NCBI RefSeq assembly: GCF_020084865.1
Contig: NZ_CP071953.1
Coordinates: forward strand, 1,116,001 to 1,180,000
Length of the DNA stretch: 64,000 bases
Direction of reading: 5' to 3'
Source of the DNA: Candidatus Kaistella beijingensis
Lineage (GTDB): Bacteria; Bacteroidota; Bacteroidia; Flavobacteriales; Weeksellaceae
Each line of letters opens with the position of its first letter. The stretch's first letter is position 1. The position numbers and the translations under genes were made by a program. This document shows, in pieces, positions 53,364 through 62,747 of this stretch. The notes under the pieces are model-generated. The model was not told where the DNA came from. It saw only the letters and a list, made by a program, of their open reading frames with translations, and did not search any database.

Positions 53364-53394
53364 TTGTGAGATCACAAAATAATTACTACTTTTG
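53364..53394 (+). promoter_or_regulatory. Promoter of the rpsF-rpsR-rplI operon
   Basis: TTG (53364-53366), 20 bp spacer, TACTTTTG (53387-53394), 34 bp before the rpsF ATG. Confidence 0.7.
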
Positions 53395-53428
53395 CACCTC
53401 GAAATAATTAACAAATTTATTTAACATT

Positions 53429-53770
53429 ATGAACAATTACGAAACTGTTTTCATTTTAACTCCCGTTCTATCTGACGCACAGGTGGAGGAAGCAGTAAAA
53501 AAGTTTGAAGACTTACTAAAGTCGCACAATTGCGAAATCGTTGCCAAAGAAAATTGGGGACTGAAAAAATTGGCTTATCCGATTCAATTAAAAAAGAATG
53601 GATTCTACACTTTGATCGAATTCAAAGGTGAAGGAAATGTAGTTGCAGATTTAGAAACTGCTTACAAGCGTGATGAGAGAGTAATTCGTTACCTTACTAC
53701 AAAACTTGATAAACACGCAGTAGATTATGCGGTAACAAGAAGAACCAAAGTAAAAACTGCAAAAGCTTAA
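53429..53770 (+). CDS. rpsF: 30S ribosomal protein S6
   Basis: 113 residues. [47 protein letters not shown] and [19 protein letters not shown] are the S6 strands and helices. First gene of the rpsF-rpsR-rplI operon. Confidence 0.97.
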   Translation: MNNYETVFILTPVLSDAQVEEAVKKFEDLLKSHNCEIVAKENWGLKKLAYPIQLKKNGFYTLIEFKGEGNVVADLETAYKRDERVIRYLTTKLDKHAVDYAVTRRTKVKTAKA

Positions 53771-53797
53771 TTTTAACCCTCTAAAAAATTTAAAGAA

Positions 53798-54100
53798 ATG
53801 GCAATAGACGATATGGCTAAACAAGCCTCAGCTGGAGGTGAATCTGAAGTAAAATTCCTTACTCCACTTGATATCAACACAAAATCTGAAAAAAAATACT
53901 GTAGATTCAAAAAATACGGAATCAAGCATGTAGATTACAAAGATGCAGACTTCCTTCTTCAGTTCGTAAACGAGCAGGGAAAAATCCTTCCACGAAGATA
54001 CACCGGAACTTCTTTGAAATACCAAAGAAAAGTTTCTTCTGCAATCAAAAGGGCAAGACATTTGGCTTTGATGCCTTATGTAGCGGATTTGCTTAAGTAA
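53798..54100 (+). CDS. rpsR: 30S ribosomal protein S18
   Basis: 100 residues, longer than E. coli S18 (75) by an N-terminal extension ([16 protein letters not shown]) typical of Bacteroidota. Core: [56 protein letters not shown]. Confidence 0.97.
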   Translation: MAIDDMAKQASAGGESEVKFLTPLDINTKSEKKYCRFKKYGIKHVDYKDADFLLQFVNEQGKILPRRYTGTSLKYQRKVSSAIKRARHLALMPYVADLLK

Positions 54101-54137
54101 AATGCAACCGGCTTTCGGCAATCAGCTGTCAGCTTTT
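54101..54137. repeat. W2 word repeat between rpsR and rplI
   Basis: ATGCAACCGGCTTTCGGCAA then TCAGCTGTCAGCTTTT. It interrupts a conserved ribosomal operon without disturbing either gene. Confidence 0.6.
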
Positions 54138-54204
54138 AAAAATTATTAAATAATTTGTTGGTTGCGAAAAACGCACCTAACTTTTAAATACAAAAAGGAC
54201 AACA

Positions 54205-54729
54205 ATGGACATTATTCTAAAAAAAGACGTAGAAAACTTAGGACTTGAGTTCGATACCGTAAGTGTAAAACCTGGTTACGCAAGAAACTTCCTTTTACCG
54301 CAAGGTTTGGCAGTTTTGGCAACTCCAAAAAACAAAGCGAATCTTGAAGCTACTTTAGAGGCAAGAAAAGAAGAGGAAGCTAAATTGGTTGCTTCTGCAA
54401 ACGCAATCGTAGATCAATTGAAGAAAACCAACATCACGATCGCTACCAAAGTTGGTGCAGGTGACAAACTTTTCGGATCAATCAACAATGCAAGCCTTTC
54501 TGAAGAATTGGCAAAAGCAGGTGTTGAAGTGGATAAAAAATACATCAAAATTCCTGGAAACACGATTAAGAGAACAGGTAAATTTGCTGCATTAATCAGA
54601 CTTCACAGAAATGTAGAGCACAATTTCGAATTCGACGTAGTTTCTGACGCTCCGGTTGAAGTTGCTCCAAAAGCAGCTCCAGCTCCTAAAAAAGTTGAAG
54701 AAACTGAAGCCACTACTGAAGAAGCTTAA
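54205..54729 (+). CDS. rplI: 50S ribosomal protein L9
   Basis: 174 residues; the normal L9 (about 148) plus a C-terminal low-complexity tail (APVEVAPKAAPAPKKVEETE ATTEEA) common in Bacteroidota. Core begins MDIILKKDVENLGLEFDTVSV and has PGYARNFLLPQGLAVLATPKN. Third gene of the operon. Confidence 0.96.
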   Translation: MDIILKKDVENLGLEFDTVSVKPGYARNFLLPQGLAVLATPKNKANLEATLEARKEEEAKLVASANAIVDQLKKTNITIATKVGAGDKLFGSINNASLSEELAKAGVEVDKKYIKIPGNTIKRTGKFAALIRLHRNVEHNFEFDVVSDAPVEVAPKAAPAPKKVEETEATTEEA

Positions 54730-54863
54730 AGACAACTCGTCTAAATCTCCGATATAGAAACCCCTCTGAAAAAGGGGAACCCATCAATATAAATCCGGTA
54801 AATTATTTTTATCGGATATTTTGTTTATTAATCTAAGCAGTCGAATTTTCTAAAAATAAATGA

Positions 54864-54871
54864 TAAATTTG
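54864..54871 (+). promoter_or_regulatory. Promoter -7 element four bases before clc start
   Basis: TAAATTTG with TTTG then ATG at 54876. Another near-leaderless arrangement like 17741 and 40470. Confidence 0.45.
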
Positions 54872-54875
54872 TTTG

Positions 54876-56228
54876 ATGCTGCGACTTTTCATTTACTTCC
54901 GGCGAAGTATAAAAAAATCATTCGACAATCTTCGGAATGAAAAACTGAAACATAACCTGTTGCAGGCCATTCCGTTTTGGATTGGTTCGCTGATTACGGG
55001 AGTTTTCGCAGTGATGTACGCCAAAATTTTCATGTGGGGCGAAAAACTGATGAACCTCATCATGGACTGGAATTCGTGGATGATTTTTATTATAGCTCCG
55101 ATTGGTTTTGTACTTTCGTGGTGGTTGGTTAAAGAATTTGCACCGTATGCAAAAGGAAGTGGCATTCCGCAAGTGATGGCGGCAGTAGAATTGGCAAATC
55201 CGAAAGAACACACCAAAATCCGAAATCTTTTGAGTTTAAAAATTCTTGTTTTTAAGATTTTATCGAGTTTGGCTTTAATTATCGGAGGTGGAGCGATTGG
55301 TCGAGAAGGACCCACCATTCAAATTGCAGGTTCTGTTTTCCGTAAAGTTAATGAATATCTTCCTGATTGGTGGCCGAAAATTTCCAAGAAAAATATGATT
55401 ATGACGGGCGCTGCGGCAGGACTTTCTGCGGCGTTTAACACTCCGCTTGGCGGAATTGTTTTTGCGGTGGAAGAACTATCCAAAACACACATCAATTATT
55501 TTAAAACCGCTTTGTTTACGGCGGTAATAATTGCGGGTTTAACGGCGCAAACTTTGGCAGGATCTTACCTTTATTTAGGCTATCCCAAAACGGCGGATGT
55601 TGCCCTTACTGTAATGTTTCCCGTGATTTTAGTGGCTGGAATTTCTGGGATTTTTGCAAGTCAGCTTTCGGTAGTGATGTTGAAAATAAGTTCATGGAAA
55701 AAAAGATTGAAAACCAACAAAGCCCACATTATTTTTCTGGTCATTTCCGCCTTAATCATTGCTTCACTCGCTTATTTTGTGAACCGAGAAATTTTAGGTT
55801 CTGGAAAAGAAATTATGGAGCGAACCCTTTTTACTGAAAATAAACATGAAGATTGGTACGTTCCCTTTTTTAGGATGATTGGTCCTGCTTTATCGTTTAC
55901 CTCCGGTGGAGCGGGCGGAATTTTTGCACCTGCACTCTCAGCGGGAGCAAGTATTGGTTCCGTAATTTCCGGTTGGATTCATTTAACACCAAATGAAACC
56001 AACGTCGTAATTTTAGCAGGAATGGTCGCATTTCTCACCGGAATTACAAGAGCGCCATTTACTTCTGCCATCATCGTTTTGGAAATGACGGATCGACATT
56101 CCTTAATTTTTCACTTGATGCTTGCAGGAATGGTTTCGTCGCTGATTTCTTTAATGGTGAGTAAAAATTCCTTATACGATTCGCTGAAAAACACTTATCT
56201 CGAAGAACTTCGAAAAGAGGAAAAATGA
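54876..56228 (+). CDS. ClC-family chloride channel/antiporter
   Basis: 450 residues from ATG 54876; a TTG one codon upstream is less likely. Ten or more membrane helices. Selectivity motifs: GSGIPQVMAAVEL, GREGPTIQIAGSVF, and GGAGGIFAPALSAGA. No C-terminal CBS pair. Position 'GREGPT' carries the gating-type Glu, so either channel or H+/Cl- exchange is possible. Ends at a bidirectional terminator. Confidence 0.93.
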   Translation: MLRLFIYFRRSIKKSFDNLRNEKLKHNLLQAIPFWIGSLITGVFAVMYAKIFMWGEKLMNLIMDWNSWMIFIIAPIGFVLSWWLVKEFAPYAKGSGIPQVMAAVELANPKEHTKIRNLLSLKILVFKILSSLALIIGGGAIGREGPTIQIAGSVFRKVNEYLPDWWPKISKKNMIMTGAAAGLSAAFNTPLGGIVFAVEELSKTHINYFKTALFTAVIIAGLTAQTLAGSYLYLGYPKTADVALTVMFPVILVAGISGIFASQLSVVMLKISSWKKRLKTNKAHIIFLVISALIIASLAYFVNREILGSGKEIMERTLFTENKHEDWYVPFFRMIGPALSFTSGGAGGIFAPALSAGASIGSVISGWIHLTPNETNVVILAGMVAFLTGITRAPFTSAIIVLEMTDRHSLIFHLMLAGMVSSLISLMVSKNSLYDSLKNTYLEELRKEEK

Positions 56229-56236
56229 TTAAAAAT

Positions 56237-56267
56237 AAAAAACCCTCTCAAAATTGAAAGGGTTTTA
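56237..56267. terminator. Bidirectional terminator between convergent genes
   Basis: AAAACCCTCTCAA/TTGAAAGGGTTTT hairpin with one mismatch, A run before and TTTT after. Confidence 0.75.
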
Positions 56268-56277
56268 AGAATTAGTT

Positions 56278-57798
56278 TTAATATCTTGTTGAAGGAATTT
56301 TTACATTTCCTAAAATATCGGGGAAGTAAAGATCAGATAATTTCTCGAATTCATCACCTCTCATAAACATCGACGCATCTACTTCTTCGTAAGAATCTTT
56401 TCCTGCAGCCCCGATTAATTCGTTGCAAGTGTGAAGCGTATTCTTATGGAAGTGGTAAACTCTCTCACTTTTATCGGTAACATCCAAACCTTTGATGAGC
56501 ATTTTATCCTGTGTTGCAACTCCGGTCGGACAACTGTTGTTGTTACATCTTAAAGCCTGAATACAACCCAATGCAAACATAAATCCTCTTGCGTTGTTAC
56601 ACATATCCGCTCCCATTGCGATGGCTCGTAAAATATCCAATGCAGTCAAAACTTTTCCACTTGCGATGATTCTTACTTTATCTCTTAAGTTAAAGTTGTT
56701 TAAAGTACGGTTCACGAAAATCAAGGCAGGTTCAAGCGGCATTCCTACTCCATCTGAGAATTCCGGCGGTGCAGCTCCGGTTCCACCTTCTGCTCCATCG
56801 ATGGTGATGAAATCAGGGTAAATTTTTAACACATTCATTTGAACGCAGATGTCTTCAAATTCTTTCGTATCACCGATACACAGTTTGAATCCGATTGGTT
56901 TTCCACCCGATAATTCTCTTAATTCCTGCACAAATTTCAATAATCCTGCAGCATTTGAAAACGCGGAATGCGATGGCGGAGAAATAATTGTCAATCCTGG
57001 TTGCACGTGACGAATCGCCGCAATTTCCGGAGTGTTTTTAGATCCCGGCAAAACTCCACCGTGACCTGGTTTTGCTCCCTGTGAAAGTTTAATTTCCACC
57101 ATTTTCACATTCGGAATGGAAACATTTTTCTTGAAAATTTCAGGTGAAAATTTTCCCTGTTCATCACGACATCCGAAATATCCTGTCCCAATTTGCCAAC
57201 ACAAATCGCCTCCTTCCAAATGATAAGGAGAAATCCCCCCTTCACCGGTATTGTGGAAAAACCCTCCTTTTTTCGCACCTCTGTTCAAAGAAATCTGCGC
57301 ACGGTCACTCAACGAGCCGAAACTCATTGCAGAAATATTAAAAATAGAGGCGTGATATTTTTGAGTACACTGCTCGTTTCCTACCCAGACTCTAGGCAAT
57401 TCTTCTTTCGGAGATTTTGCGTAGATGGAATGTTTGATTCCTTCGTATTTTCTGTTGTTGATATTAAGTTGCGTACCAAAAGGAACGGTATCACTGATGT
57501 TTTTTGCTCTACGATAAGCCGCAGAACGCTCATTTCTTGGAAAAGGCTTTCCATCGGTTTCTCTCTCGATGAAGTATTGTTGCATTTCTGGCGAAATACT
57601 TTCAAAGAAATAACGGAAATATCCAAGAACGGGAAAGTTCCGAAGGATGGCATGTTTTGTTTGATATGCATTATACAATCCCAATGCATAAATACATGTT
57701 AATAAAATAGGAATCCAATAATGCGCCTTGATTAGCAACGAAATTGCCCAAATCACAATTAGAAATACAATTCCCCACTTGATGAATTTGTCTCTCAT
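56278..57798 (-). CDS. FMN-binding glutamate synthase-family protein
   Basis: 506 residues. Two N-terminal membrane segments (WGIVFLIVIWAISLLI, YWIPILLTCIYALGLY), then the GltS FMN domain: SFGSLSDRAQISLNRGAKKG, GEGGISPYHLEGGDLCWQIG, KLSQGAKPGHGGVLPGSKN, IDGAEGGTGAAPPEF, and ALGCIQALRCNNNSCPTGVAT with the Cys cluster. No amidotransferase domain, so not a normal glutamate synthase; membrane anchored archaeal-type/GltB2-like. Substrate unknown. Confidence 0.9.
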   Translation of the reverse strand: MRDKFIKWGIVFLIVIWAISLLIKAHYWIPILLTCIYALGLYNAYQTKHAILRNFPVLGYFRYFFESISPEMQQYFIERETDGKPFPRNERSAAYRRAKNISDTVPFGTQLNINNRKYEGIKHSIYAKSPKEELPRVWVGNEQCTQKYHASIFNISAMSFGSLSDRAQISLNRGAKKGGFFHNTGEGGISPYHLEGGDLCWQIGTGYFGCRDEQGKFSPEIFKKNVSIPNVKMVEIKLSQGAKPGHGGVLPGSKNTPEIAAIRHVQPGLTIISPPSHSAFSNAAGLLKFVQELRELSGGKPIGFKLCIGDTKEFEDICVQMNVLKIYPDFITIDGAEGGTGAAPPEFSDGVGMPLEPALIFVNRTLNNFNLRDKVRIIASGKVLTALDILRAIAMGADMCNNARGFMFALGCIQALRCNNNSCPTGVATQDKMLIKGLDVTDKSERVYHFHKNTLHTCNELIGAAGKDSYEEVDASMFMRGDEFEKLSDLYFPDILGNVKIPSTRY

Positions 57799-58008
57799 TA
57801 CAAAACTAATTTTTATGAATTCCGTAAAATTAATAATAAAAAGCCAATGAAAAAAACATTTTCATAAAGAAGCATTTTATTGTTTATCAGTAATTTAAGG
57901 AAAATTTTAAGATTCTAATTAATCATAAAAAAAATCATGAGTAAAGCATATAAAAATTTAACTTTCCATAAGAAAGGGCATATTTCTCTACGAAAAAAAT
58001 TGTGCTAA

Positions 58009-59343
58009 TTATCTGCTCCAGGTCACTTTTTGGTGTTGAACATCCTCTGAATTGGTACCAATCATGATGTCGAATTCCCCCGATTCCCAGTCGTACTTCA
58101 AGGAATTGTTGTAAAACTTCAAATCTTCTGTTGAAATATTGAAAGTTACCTTTTTGCTTTCTCCTTTTTTCAAGTAGATTTTTTGGAAACCTTTCAACTC
58201 TTTTACAGGCCTTGTTATGCTTCCAACCAAATCTCGAATGTAGAGTTGAACAACTTCTGCTCCATCAAAATTTCCTGAATTGGTAACAATTACCGACGCT
58301 TGAATCGTTTGATTTCCGACAGGATTTGTATTGGAAACAGAAATTGGCGAATAGGTAAACTTGCTGTAACTCAATCCATAACCGAACGGATACAGTGGCG
58401 TGTTGCATTCATCCATATAACTGGTGCGGAATCTTTCAAATTCACACTTGTCCGTTTTTTCTTGGCTTAAAGACCGACCTGTATTTTTGTGGTTATAATA
58501 AATTGGAACCTGCCCCAAACTTCTTGGGAAAGTCACCGGCAATTTCGCAGAAGGATTTATTTTTCCGTAAAGTACATCCGAAATTGCGTTTCCGGCTTCT
58601 GAACCTGCAAACCATACGTTCAGAATTGCATCCGGAGTTTCTTTAACATTGGTTAAAGCCAAAGGTCGCCCCGTGAAAAGTACCATTACAATTGGTTTTC
58701 CTGTTTTTTTCAACTCATTTAACAAATCAACTTGAGATTGCGGAATGGTAATTTCTGTTCTTGAAGAGGATTCGCCGCTCATTTCGGCAGACTCACCGAT
58801 TGCCAAAACAATGACATCTGATTGATTGGCAATATCTACAGCTTCTTTTAACAAAACCTCTTTGGGACGATTATCTCTGTCCGTCAATTTTCCGTGAGCT
58901 GCGTAAATGCTTTCGAGTTTTTCGCTGTAATCAATGTTTGCGCCTTTTGCGGATAGAAACTTCACGTCTTTCCCAAAGTTATCCTGCAAACCTTTCATCA
59001 ACGAAACTGCGTTCGCATGTTTTGTAGCGACGCTCCAAGTTCCTGCCATGTTCAGCGAATTATTTACCAAAGGTCCGATAACTGCAACTGTTCCCGATTT
59101 TTTTAATGGCAGTACATTGTTATCATTTTTCATCAAAACCATCGATTGTGCCGCAGTGTTTCTTGCGATATTTCGGTTTTCTAGACTGTAAACTTCTTTC
59201 TGAGCCAATTTTGCATCACCATATTTATAAGGATTGTCGAAAAGTCCTAAATCATATTTAGCCTCCAGAATTCTTTTTGCCGCCAAATCGATTTCAGCCT
59301 GGGTTACTTTTCCTTCTTGCAGCGATTTTTTGTTAAAACGCCA
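58009..59343 (-). pseudogene. bglX: 5'-truncated beta-glucosidase (GH3, BglX-like)
   Basis: Only the C-terminal half remains, about 445 residues against a usual 750-790. In frame from TGG 59343: WRFNKKSLQEGKVTQAEIDL then KRILEAKYDLGLFDNPY, followed by the GH3 C-terminal domain (SAKGANIDYS, VIVLAIGESAEMSGE) and the Fn3-like tail. The N-terminal TIM barrel with the nucleophile Asp (SDW motif) is absent; a stop TGA precedes the first homologous codons. The upstream DNA belongs to the divergent DUF4197 gene. No signal peptide, so it cannot be a normal secreted enzyme. Confidence 0.8.
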
Positions 59344-59419
59344 TCAAACAAAAGCAATTTAATATTTGGCGTAATATTTGAGAAGATTGAAATTCATTAA
59401 CTTTATAAAAAATATCACA

Positions 59420-60103
59420 ATGAGACGAAATACTATTCTAGTTGCTACCATGGCCATTGCAACTTTAGGAACTACTACACAATCCTGCCTTGCTTTGGCA
59501 ACTTCAAGTGTAGGTTTAGCCGTTTTAAAGCAAATTCTTTTGGGGGGCATCACTAAAGGACTGAATATTTTCAGTGATCCAAATAGTTTTATGGCAAACC
59601 AGTTAATTGAAGCTGCAATGCCGCAGCAATTAAAGAGCATCAACAACACGCTTACCAATTTAGGATTGAGCAATTTGGTACAGAAAGAAAAACAGTATAT
59701 CGCACAAGCTGCAGCTTTCACGGTAGAAACTTCAAAACCAATATTGGTGAATGCAGTAAATTCTTTAACAGCCGAAGATGCTGCAAGAATTGTTCAAGGC
59801 GGAAGCGGTGCTGCGACACAAATTTTAAAAGAAAGGTCTTCTCAACAATTAATGGCGGCAATCGCTCCCAAAGTGGATGCCAAACTCAATGAATTTGGTA
59901 TTGTGAAAACACTTAATCAGGCTTTGGCTGGATCAAATATTTTGGGTACGATTTTAGGAGGTCAAAACTCTGGAAGTTCAGTTACGGGCGGAATTAGCAA
60001 ATTTGCTTCGGAGCAAATGGTAAATGGACTTTTTAATATTATTGAAAGTCATGAGCAACAAAATTCCACTCAAATTCTAAATTCGTTGGGAGGAATGAAA
60101 TAA
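59420..60103 (+). CDS. DUF4197 domain-containing lipoprotein
   Basis: 227 residues from ATG 59420 (MRRNTILVATMAIATLGTTTQSC), lipobox-like TQSC; the frame runs 14 codons further upstream without a better start. DUF4197 pattern: LLGGITKGLNIFSDPNSFM, AMPQQLKSINNTLTNLGL, NSLTAEDAARIVQGGSGAAT. Unknown role. Followed by a perfect terminator. The sequence between its start and the bglX remnant (59344-59419) marks the deletion junction. Confidence 0.82.
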   Translation: MRRNTILVATMAIATLGTTTQSCLALATSSVGLAVLKQILLGGITKGLNIFSDPNSFMANQLIEAAMPQQLKSINNTLTNLGLSNLVQKEKQYIAQAAAFTVETSKPILVNAVNSLTAEDAARIVQGGSGAATQILKERSSQQLMAAIAPKVDAKLNEFGIVKTLNQALAGSNILGTILGGQNSGSSVTGGISKFASEQMVNGLFNIIESHEQQNSTQILNSLGGMK

Positions 60104-60122
60104 AATAATTTAACTATTTTTG

Positions 60123-60153
60123 AAATTCCGGGGCTTTATCCGGAATTTTTTTT
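60123..60153 (+). terminator. Terminator of the DUF4197 gene
   Basis: AAATTCCGG/CCGGAATTT stem, eight-base loop, then TTTTT. Confidence 0.85.
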
Positions 60154-60175
60154 AAACCTTAAATCAACAAATCAC

Positions 60176-60481
60176 ATGAATATTTTAGAAGATCAAAAAG
60201 ACCAAAATCCCGATGAATTTTACGCTTCATTAAAAGAAAAATTGGAAGCAACCCACGATTTTCCTGAAGATTACATGTTTAAGTTTATCGTTACAAATGA
60301 AGATTCCAAACACACAGAAATTTATCGTGTTTTCGATAACGTAAAATTTACCTTAAATACCAAGGAAAGCAAAAACGGGAAATACACTTCAATTACCATC
60401 AATGCCTTTGTTTTGGATGCGGATCAAGTTATTAAAATCTACAAAGAAGTCGGCAAAATTCCGGGAGTGATGATGTTGTAG
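60176..60481 (+). CDS. DUF493 family protein
   Basis: 101 residues. DEFYASLKEKLEATHDFPEDYMFKFIV and SKNGKYTSITINAFVLDADQVIKIYKEVGKIPGVMML match DUF493 (YbeD-like ferredoxin fold, C-terminal PGV motif). Possibly allosteric or lipoyl-related in other bacteria; nothing shown here. Standing alone between DUF4197 and the repeat array. Confidence 0.88.
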   Translation: MNILEDQKDQNPDEFYASLKEKLEATHDFPEDYMFKFIVTNEDSKHTEIYRVFDNVKFTLNTKESKNGKYTSITINAFVLDADQVIKIYKEVGKIPGVMML

Positions 60482-60547
60482 AGCGGGAAGATGGAAGTCT
60501 AGAGATCGAAATTTAAAGATAACTTATGCATTGATAATTTTTTTTAC

Positions 60548-60655
60548 CTCAAAATCTTTATTACTTATTACTTATTACTTATTGCTCATTGCGTATTGCT
60601 CATTGCGTATTGCTCATTACTCATTACTAATTACTCATTACTAATTACTCATAAA
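60548..60655. repeat. W1 tandem word array, ~108 bp
   Basis: Ten-base units such as TTACTTATTA, TTGCTCATTG, CGTATTGCTCAT and TTACTCATTACTAA repeat about 10 times with drift. Direct, imperfect, without spacers, so not CRISPR. It fills most of the spacer before the TIGR01777 gene and ends 2 bp before its ATG. Confidence 0.8.
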
Positions 60656-60657
60656 AA

Positions 60658-61551
60658 ATGAACATCCTTATCACGGGTGGAACCGGTTTAATTGGAAAGT
60701 CTTTGGTTAAAAAACTGAAAGAAAAAAATCACAATGTCAAAATTTTGACTCGGAAGAAAACTGAAAATCCTGAGGAGTTTTATTGGAATCCTGAGGAGAA
60801 ATTCATTGATGAAAAAGCTTTTGAAAACCTTGATTCCATCATTCATTTGTCTGGAGCAAACATCAGCGAAAGATGGACTGAAAGCTATAAAAAACAACTT
60901 TTTTCAAGCCGAATTGACTCTGCAAACCTTTTGAAAGAATATTGTAAGAAAAGGAATATACATCTGAAATCATTCATTTCCGCCTCGGGAATTAATTACT
61001 ACGGAACTTTTACTTCCGATCAGGTTTTGGATGAGAATTCAGGAATCTTAAAACATGATTTTTTGGCCAAACTTTGTGTTGAATGGGAAAAAGCTGCTGA
61101 AGATTTCTCTGAAATTTCCGACCGAATCGTTTGTTTGAGAACCTCAATGGTTTTGGCAAAAAATGGCGGAGCTTTTCCGATGCTCAAAAAAACGGTTGAT
61201 TTCAATATAGGTTCTGCGGTTGGTTCTGGAAAGCAGTGGATGAATTGGATTCACGTTGAAGATTTGGTAAACATGTATATTTTCGTGTTGCAAAATTCGG
61301 AACTCAATGGAAAATTCAATGCTGTTGCCGATGAAATTCCTACGAATGAAATGTTCATGAAAACATTGGCGAAAGTTTCGAAGAAGTTTTTTCTTCCGAT
61401 CAATGTTCCCAGTTTTGTGATGAAATTGGCATTCGGCGAAATGAGTTCGATTATTTTGGAAGGAACCAGAGCGTCAAACGAGAAAATCAAATCGAATGGA
61501 TTTGAATTTAAATATGACAAAATTAAAAAAGCGTTTGAGGATTTGATGTGA
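60658..61551 (+). CDS. TIGR01777 family epimerase (SDR39U1-like)
   Basis: 297 residues. NILITGGTGLIGKSLVKKLK, SIIHLSGANISERWTESYKK, SASGINYYGTF, and the C-terminal DUF1731-like LPINVPSFVMKLAFGEMSSII. Atypical short-chain dehydrogenase of unknown substrate. RBS region replaced by the W1 array. Confidence 0.92.
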   Translation: MNILITGGTGLIGKSLVKKLKEKNHNVKILTRKKTENPEEFYWNPEEKFIDEKAFENLDSIIHLSGANISERWTESYKKQLFSSRIDSANLLKEYCKKRNIHLKSFISASGINYYGTFTSDQVLDENSGILKHDFLAKLCVEWEKAAEDFSEISDRIVCLRTSMVLAKNGGAFPMLKKTVDFNIGSAVGSGKQWMNWIHVEDLVNMYIFVLQNSELNGKFNAVADEIPTNEMFMKTLAKVSKKFFLPINVPSFVMKLAFGEMSSIILEGTRASNEKIKSNGFEFKYDKIKKAFEDLM

Positions 61552-61650
61552 AATGTCAATTCGCTTTGCTGTGAATGGTGAATTTAAATCGTAAAAAGAA
61601 ATTTAAAAATTTTTCAAATTCACTGCGAAGCAAATTCACTTCCCTCATTT
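61551..61650. repeat. Intergenic word repeat W8 (inverted pair)
   Basis: AATTCGCTTTGCTGTGAATG, GTGAATTTAAATCG, then the inverse CAAATTCACTGCGAAGCAAA, TTCACTTCCCTC. The arms can pair across 50 bp between two convergent genes. Confidence 0.55.
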
Positions 61651-61992
61651 TTCAATAAAAAATTTCACATTCTCAATCGGTCGGCCAACCATGGCAACGG
61701 AACCTTTAATGAGAATTGGTCGCTGTATCAATTCGGGATTTTCAATTAAAACCTTGATCCATTCTTCATCGGAAAGAGTTTTATCCGCAAATTTTTCCTT
61801 GAAAACAGCTTCGTTTTTTCTGATGATTTCATGAACATTCATATTCAATTTTTTCAGAACGGTTTTCATTTCAATTTCCGTTAAAGGATTTTCAACAAAA
61901 TCGATAATTTCAAACGGAACATTGTTTTCGTCGAGAAATTCTAAAATTCCACGTGATTTTGAACATGAGTTATTGTGAAGAACTTTGATCAT
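61645..61992 (-). CDS. ArsC-family thioredoxin-fold reductase
   Basis: 115 residues. N-terminal Cys in MIKVLHNNSCSKSRGILEFL, then VENPLTEIEMKTVLKKLNM and RPILIKGSVAMVGRPIENV, the glutaredoxin-linked ArsC/Spx fold. May be an arsenate reductase or a Spx-like thiol protein; no ars operon partner is adjacent. Confidence 0.88.
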   Translation of the reverse strand: MIKVLHNNSCSKSRGILEFLDENNVPFEIIDFVENPLTEIEMKTVLKKLNMNVHEIIRKNEAVFKEKFADKTLSDEEWIKVLIENPELIQRPILIKGSVAMVGRPIENVKFFIEK

Positions 61993-62047
61993 TGGATTAC
62001 TGGATGTTGGGTGATGTAAGCTGGATGTTTTTTAAGAATCATCCCAA

Positions 62048-62081
62048 TGCTTATTACTTATTACATTGCTCATTGCTCATT
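62048..62081. repeat. Intergenic word repeat W1
   Basis: GCTTATTACTTATTACATTG then CTCATTGCTCATTA, continuing into the stop of the kinase gene. Confidence 0.55.
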
Positions 62082-62694
62082 AAAACAAACCGTGCAATTC
62101 CGTTTCTATCCTTTCTAAAATATAGCCGAAATCTTCAGGTCTTTCCACAAAATCTAAGTCATCAACTTCGATAATTAGTAGTTTTCCTTCTTTGTAGCTG
62201 GAAATCCATTTCTCATATTTCTGGTTGAGTTTGGAGAGATATTCAATGGATATCGACGCTTCATAATCACGACCTCTCTTGTAAATTTTCTTTACCAAGT
62301 TAGGAACATCCGATTTTAGATAAATCAATAAATCAGGCGCAGAAACAAAACTTTTCATCAGTTCAAAAACAGAAGAATAATTTTTGAAATCGCGGTCAGA
62401 AAGCAGGTTCATGTCATTCAAGTTTTCTGCAAAAATGTGGGCATCTTCGTAAATGGTACGATCCTGAATAATGTTTTTTCCACTCTCACGAATTTCTTTT
62501 ACCTGCCGGAAACGGCTTCCCAAAAAATAAATCTGAAGCGCAAAACTCCATTTGCTCATGTCGCCATAAAAATCCTCCAAATAAGGATTATGATCTACAT
62601 CTTCAAACTGCGCATCCCAACCGTAATGCTTTGACAACATGGTAGTTAAAGTAGTTTTTCCTGCGCCGATATTTCCTGTAACCGCAATGTGCAT
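62080..62694 (-). CDS. Deoxynucleoside kinase
   Basis: 204 residues. P-loop VTGNIGAGKTTLTTML at residues 5-20, DVDHNPYLEDFYGDMSKWSFALQIYF, IQDRTIYEDAHIFAENL (DR-S/T motif), and the lid KIYKRGRDYEASISIEYL. Salvage phosphorylation of deoxynucleosides (dAK/dGK-like); exact base specificity is not clear. Confidence 0.9.
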   Translation of the reverse strand: MHIAVTGNIGAGKTTLTTMLSKHYGWDAQFEDVDHNPYLEDFYGDMSKWSFALQIYFLGSRFRQVKEIRESGKNIIQDRTIYEDAHIFAENLNDMNLLSDRDFKNYSSVFELMKSFVSAPDLLIYLKSDVPNLVKKIYKRGRDYEASISIEYLSKLNQKYEKWISSYKEGKLLIIEVDDLDFVERPEDFGYILERIETELHGLF

Positions 62695-62747
62695 GCCTAA
62701 AATAAAAATTAAGTGATTAAGAAATTAAGAAATTCAGCAGAATTTTA

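Noticed and set aside
60548..60655. Repeat array as a possible CRISPR
   Set aside because: Units are 10-12 bases, drifted, and have no unique spacers; no cas genes nearby.
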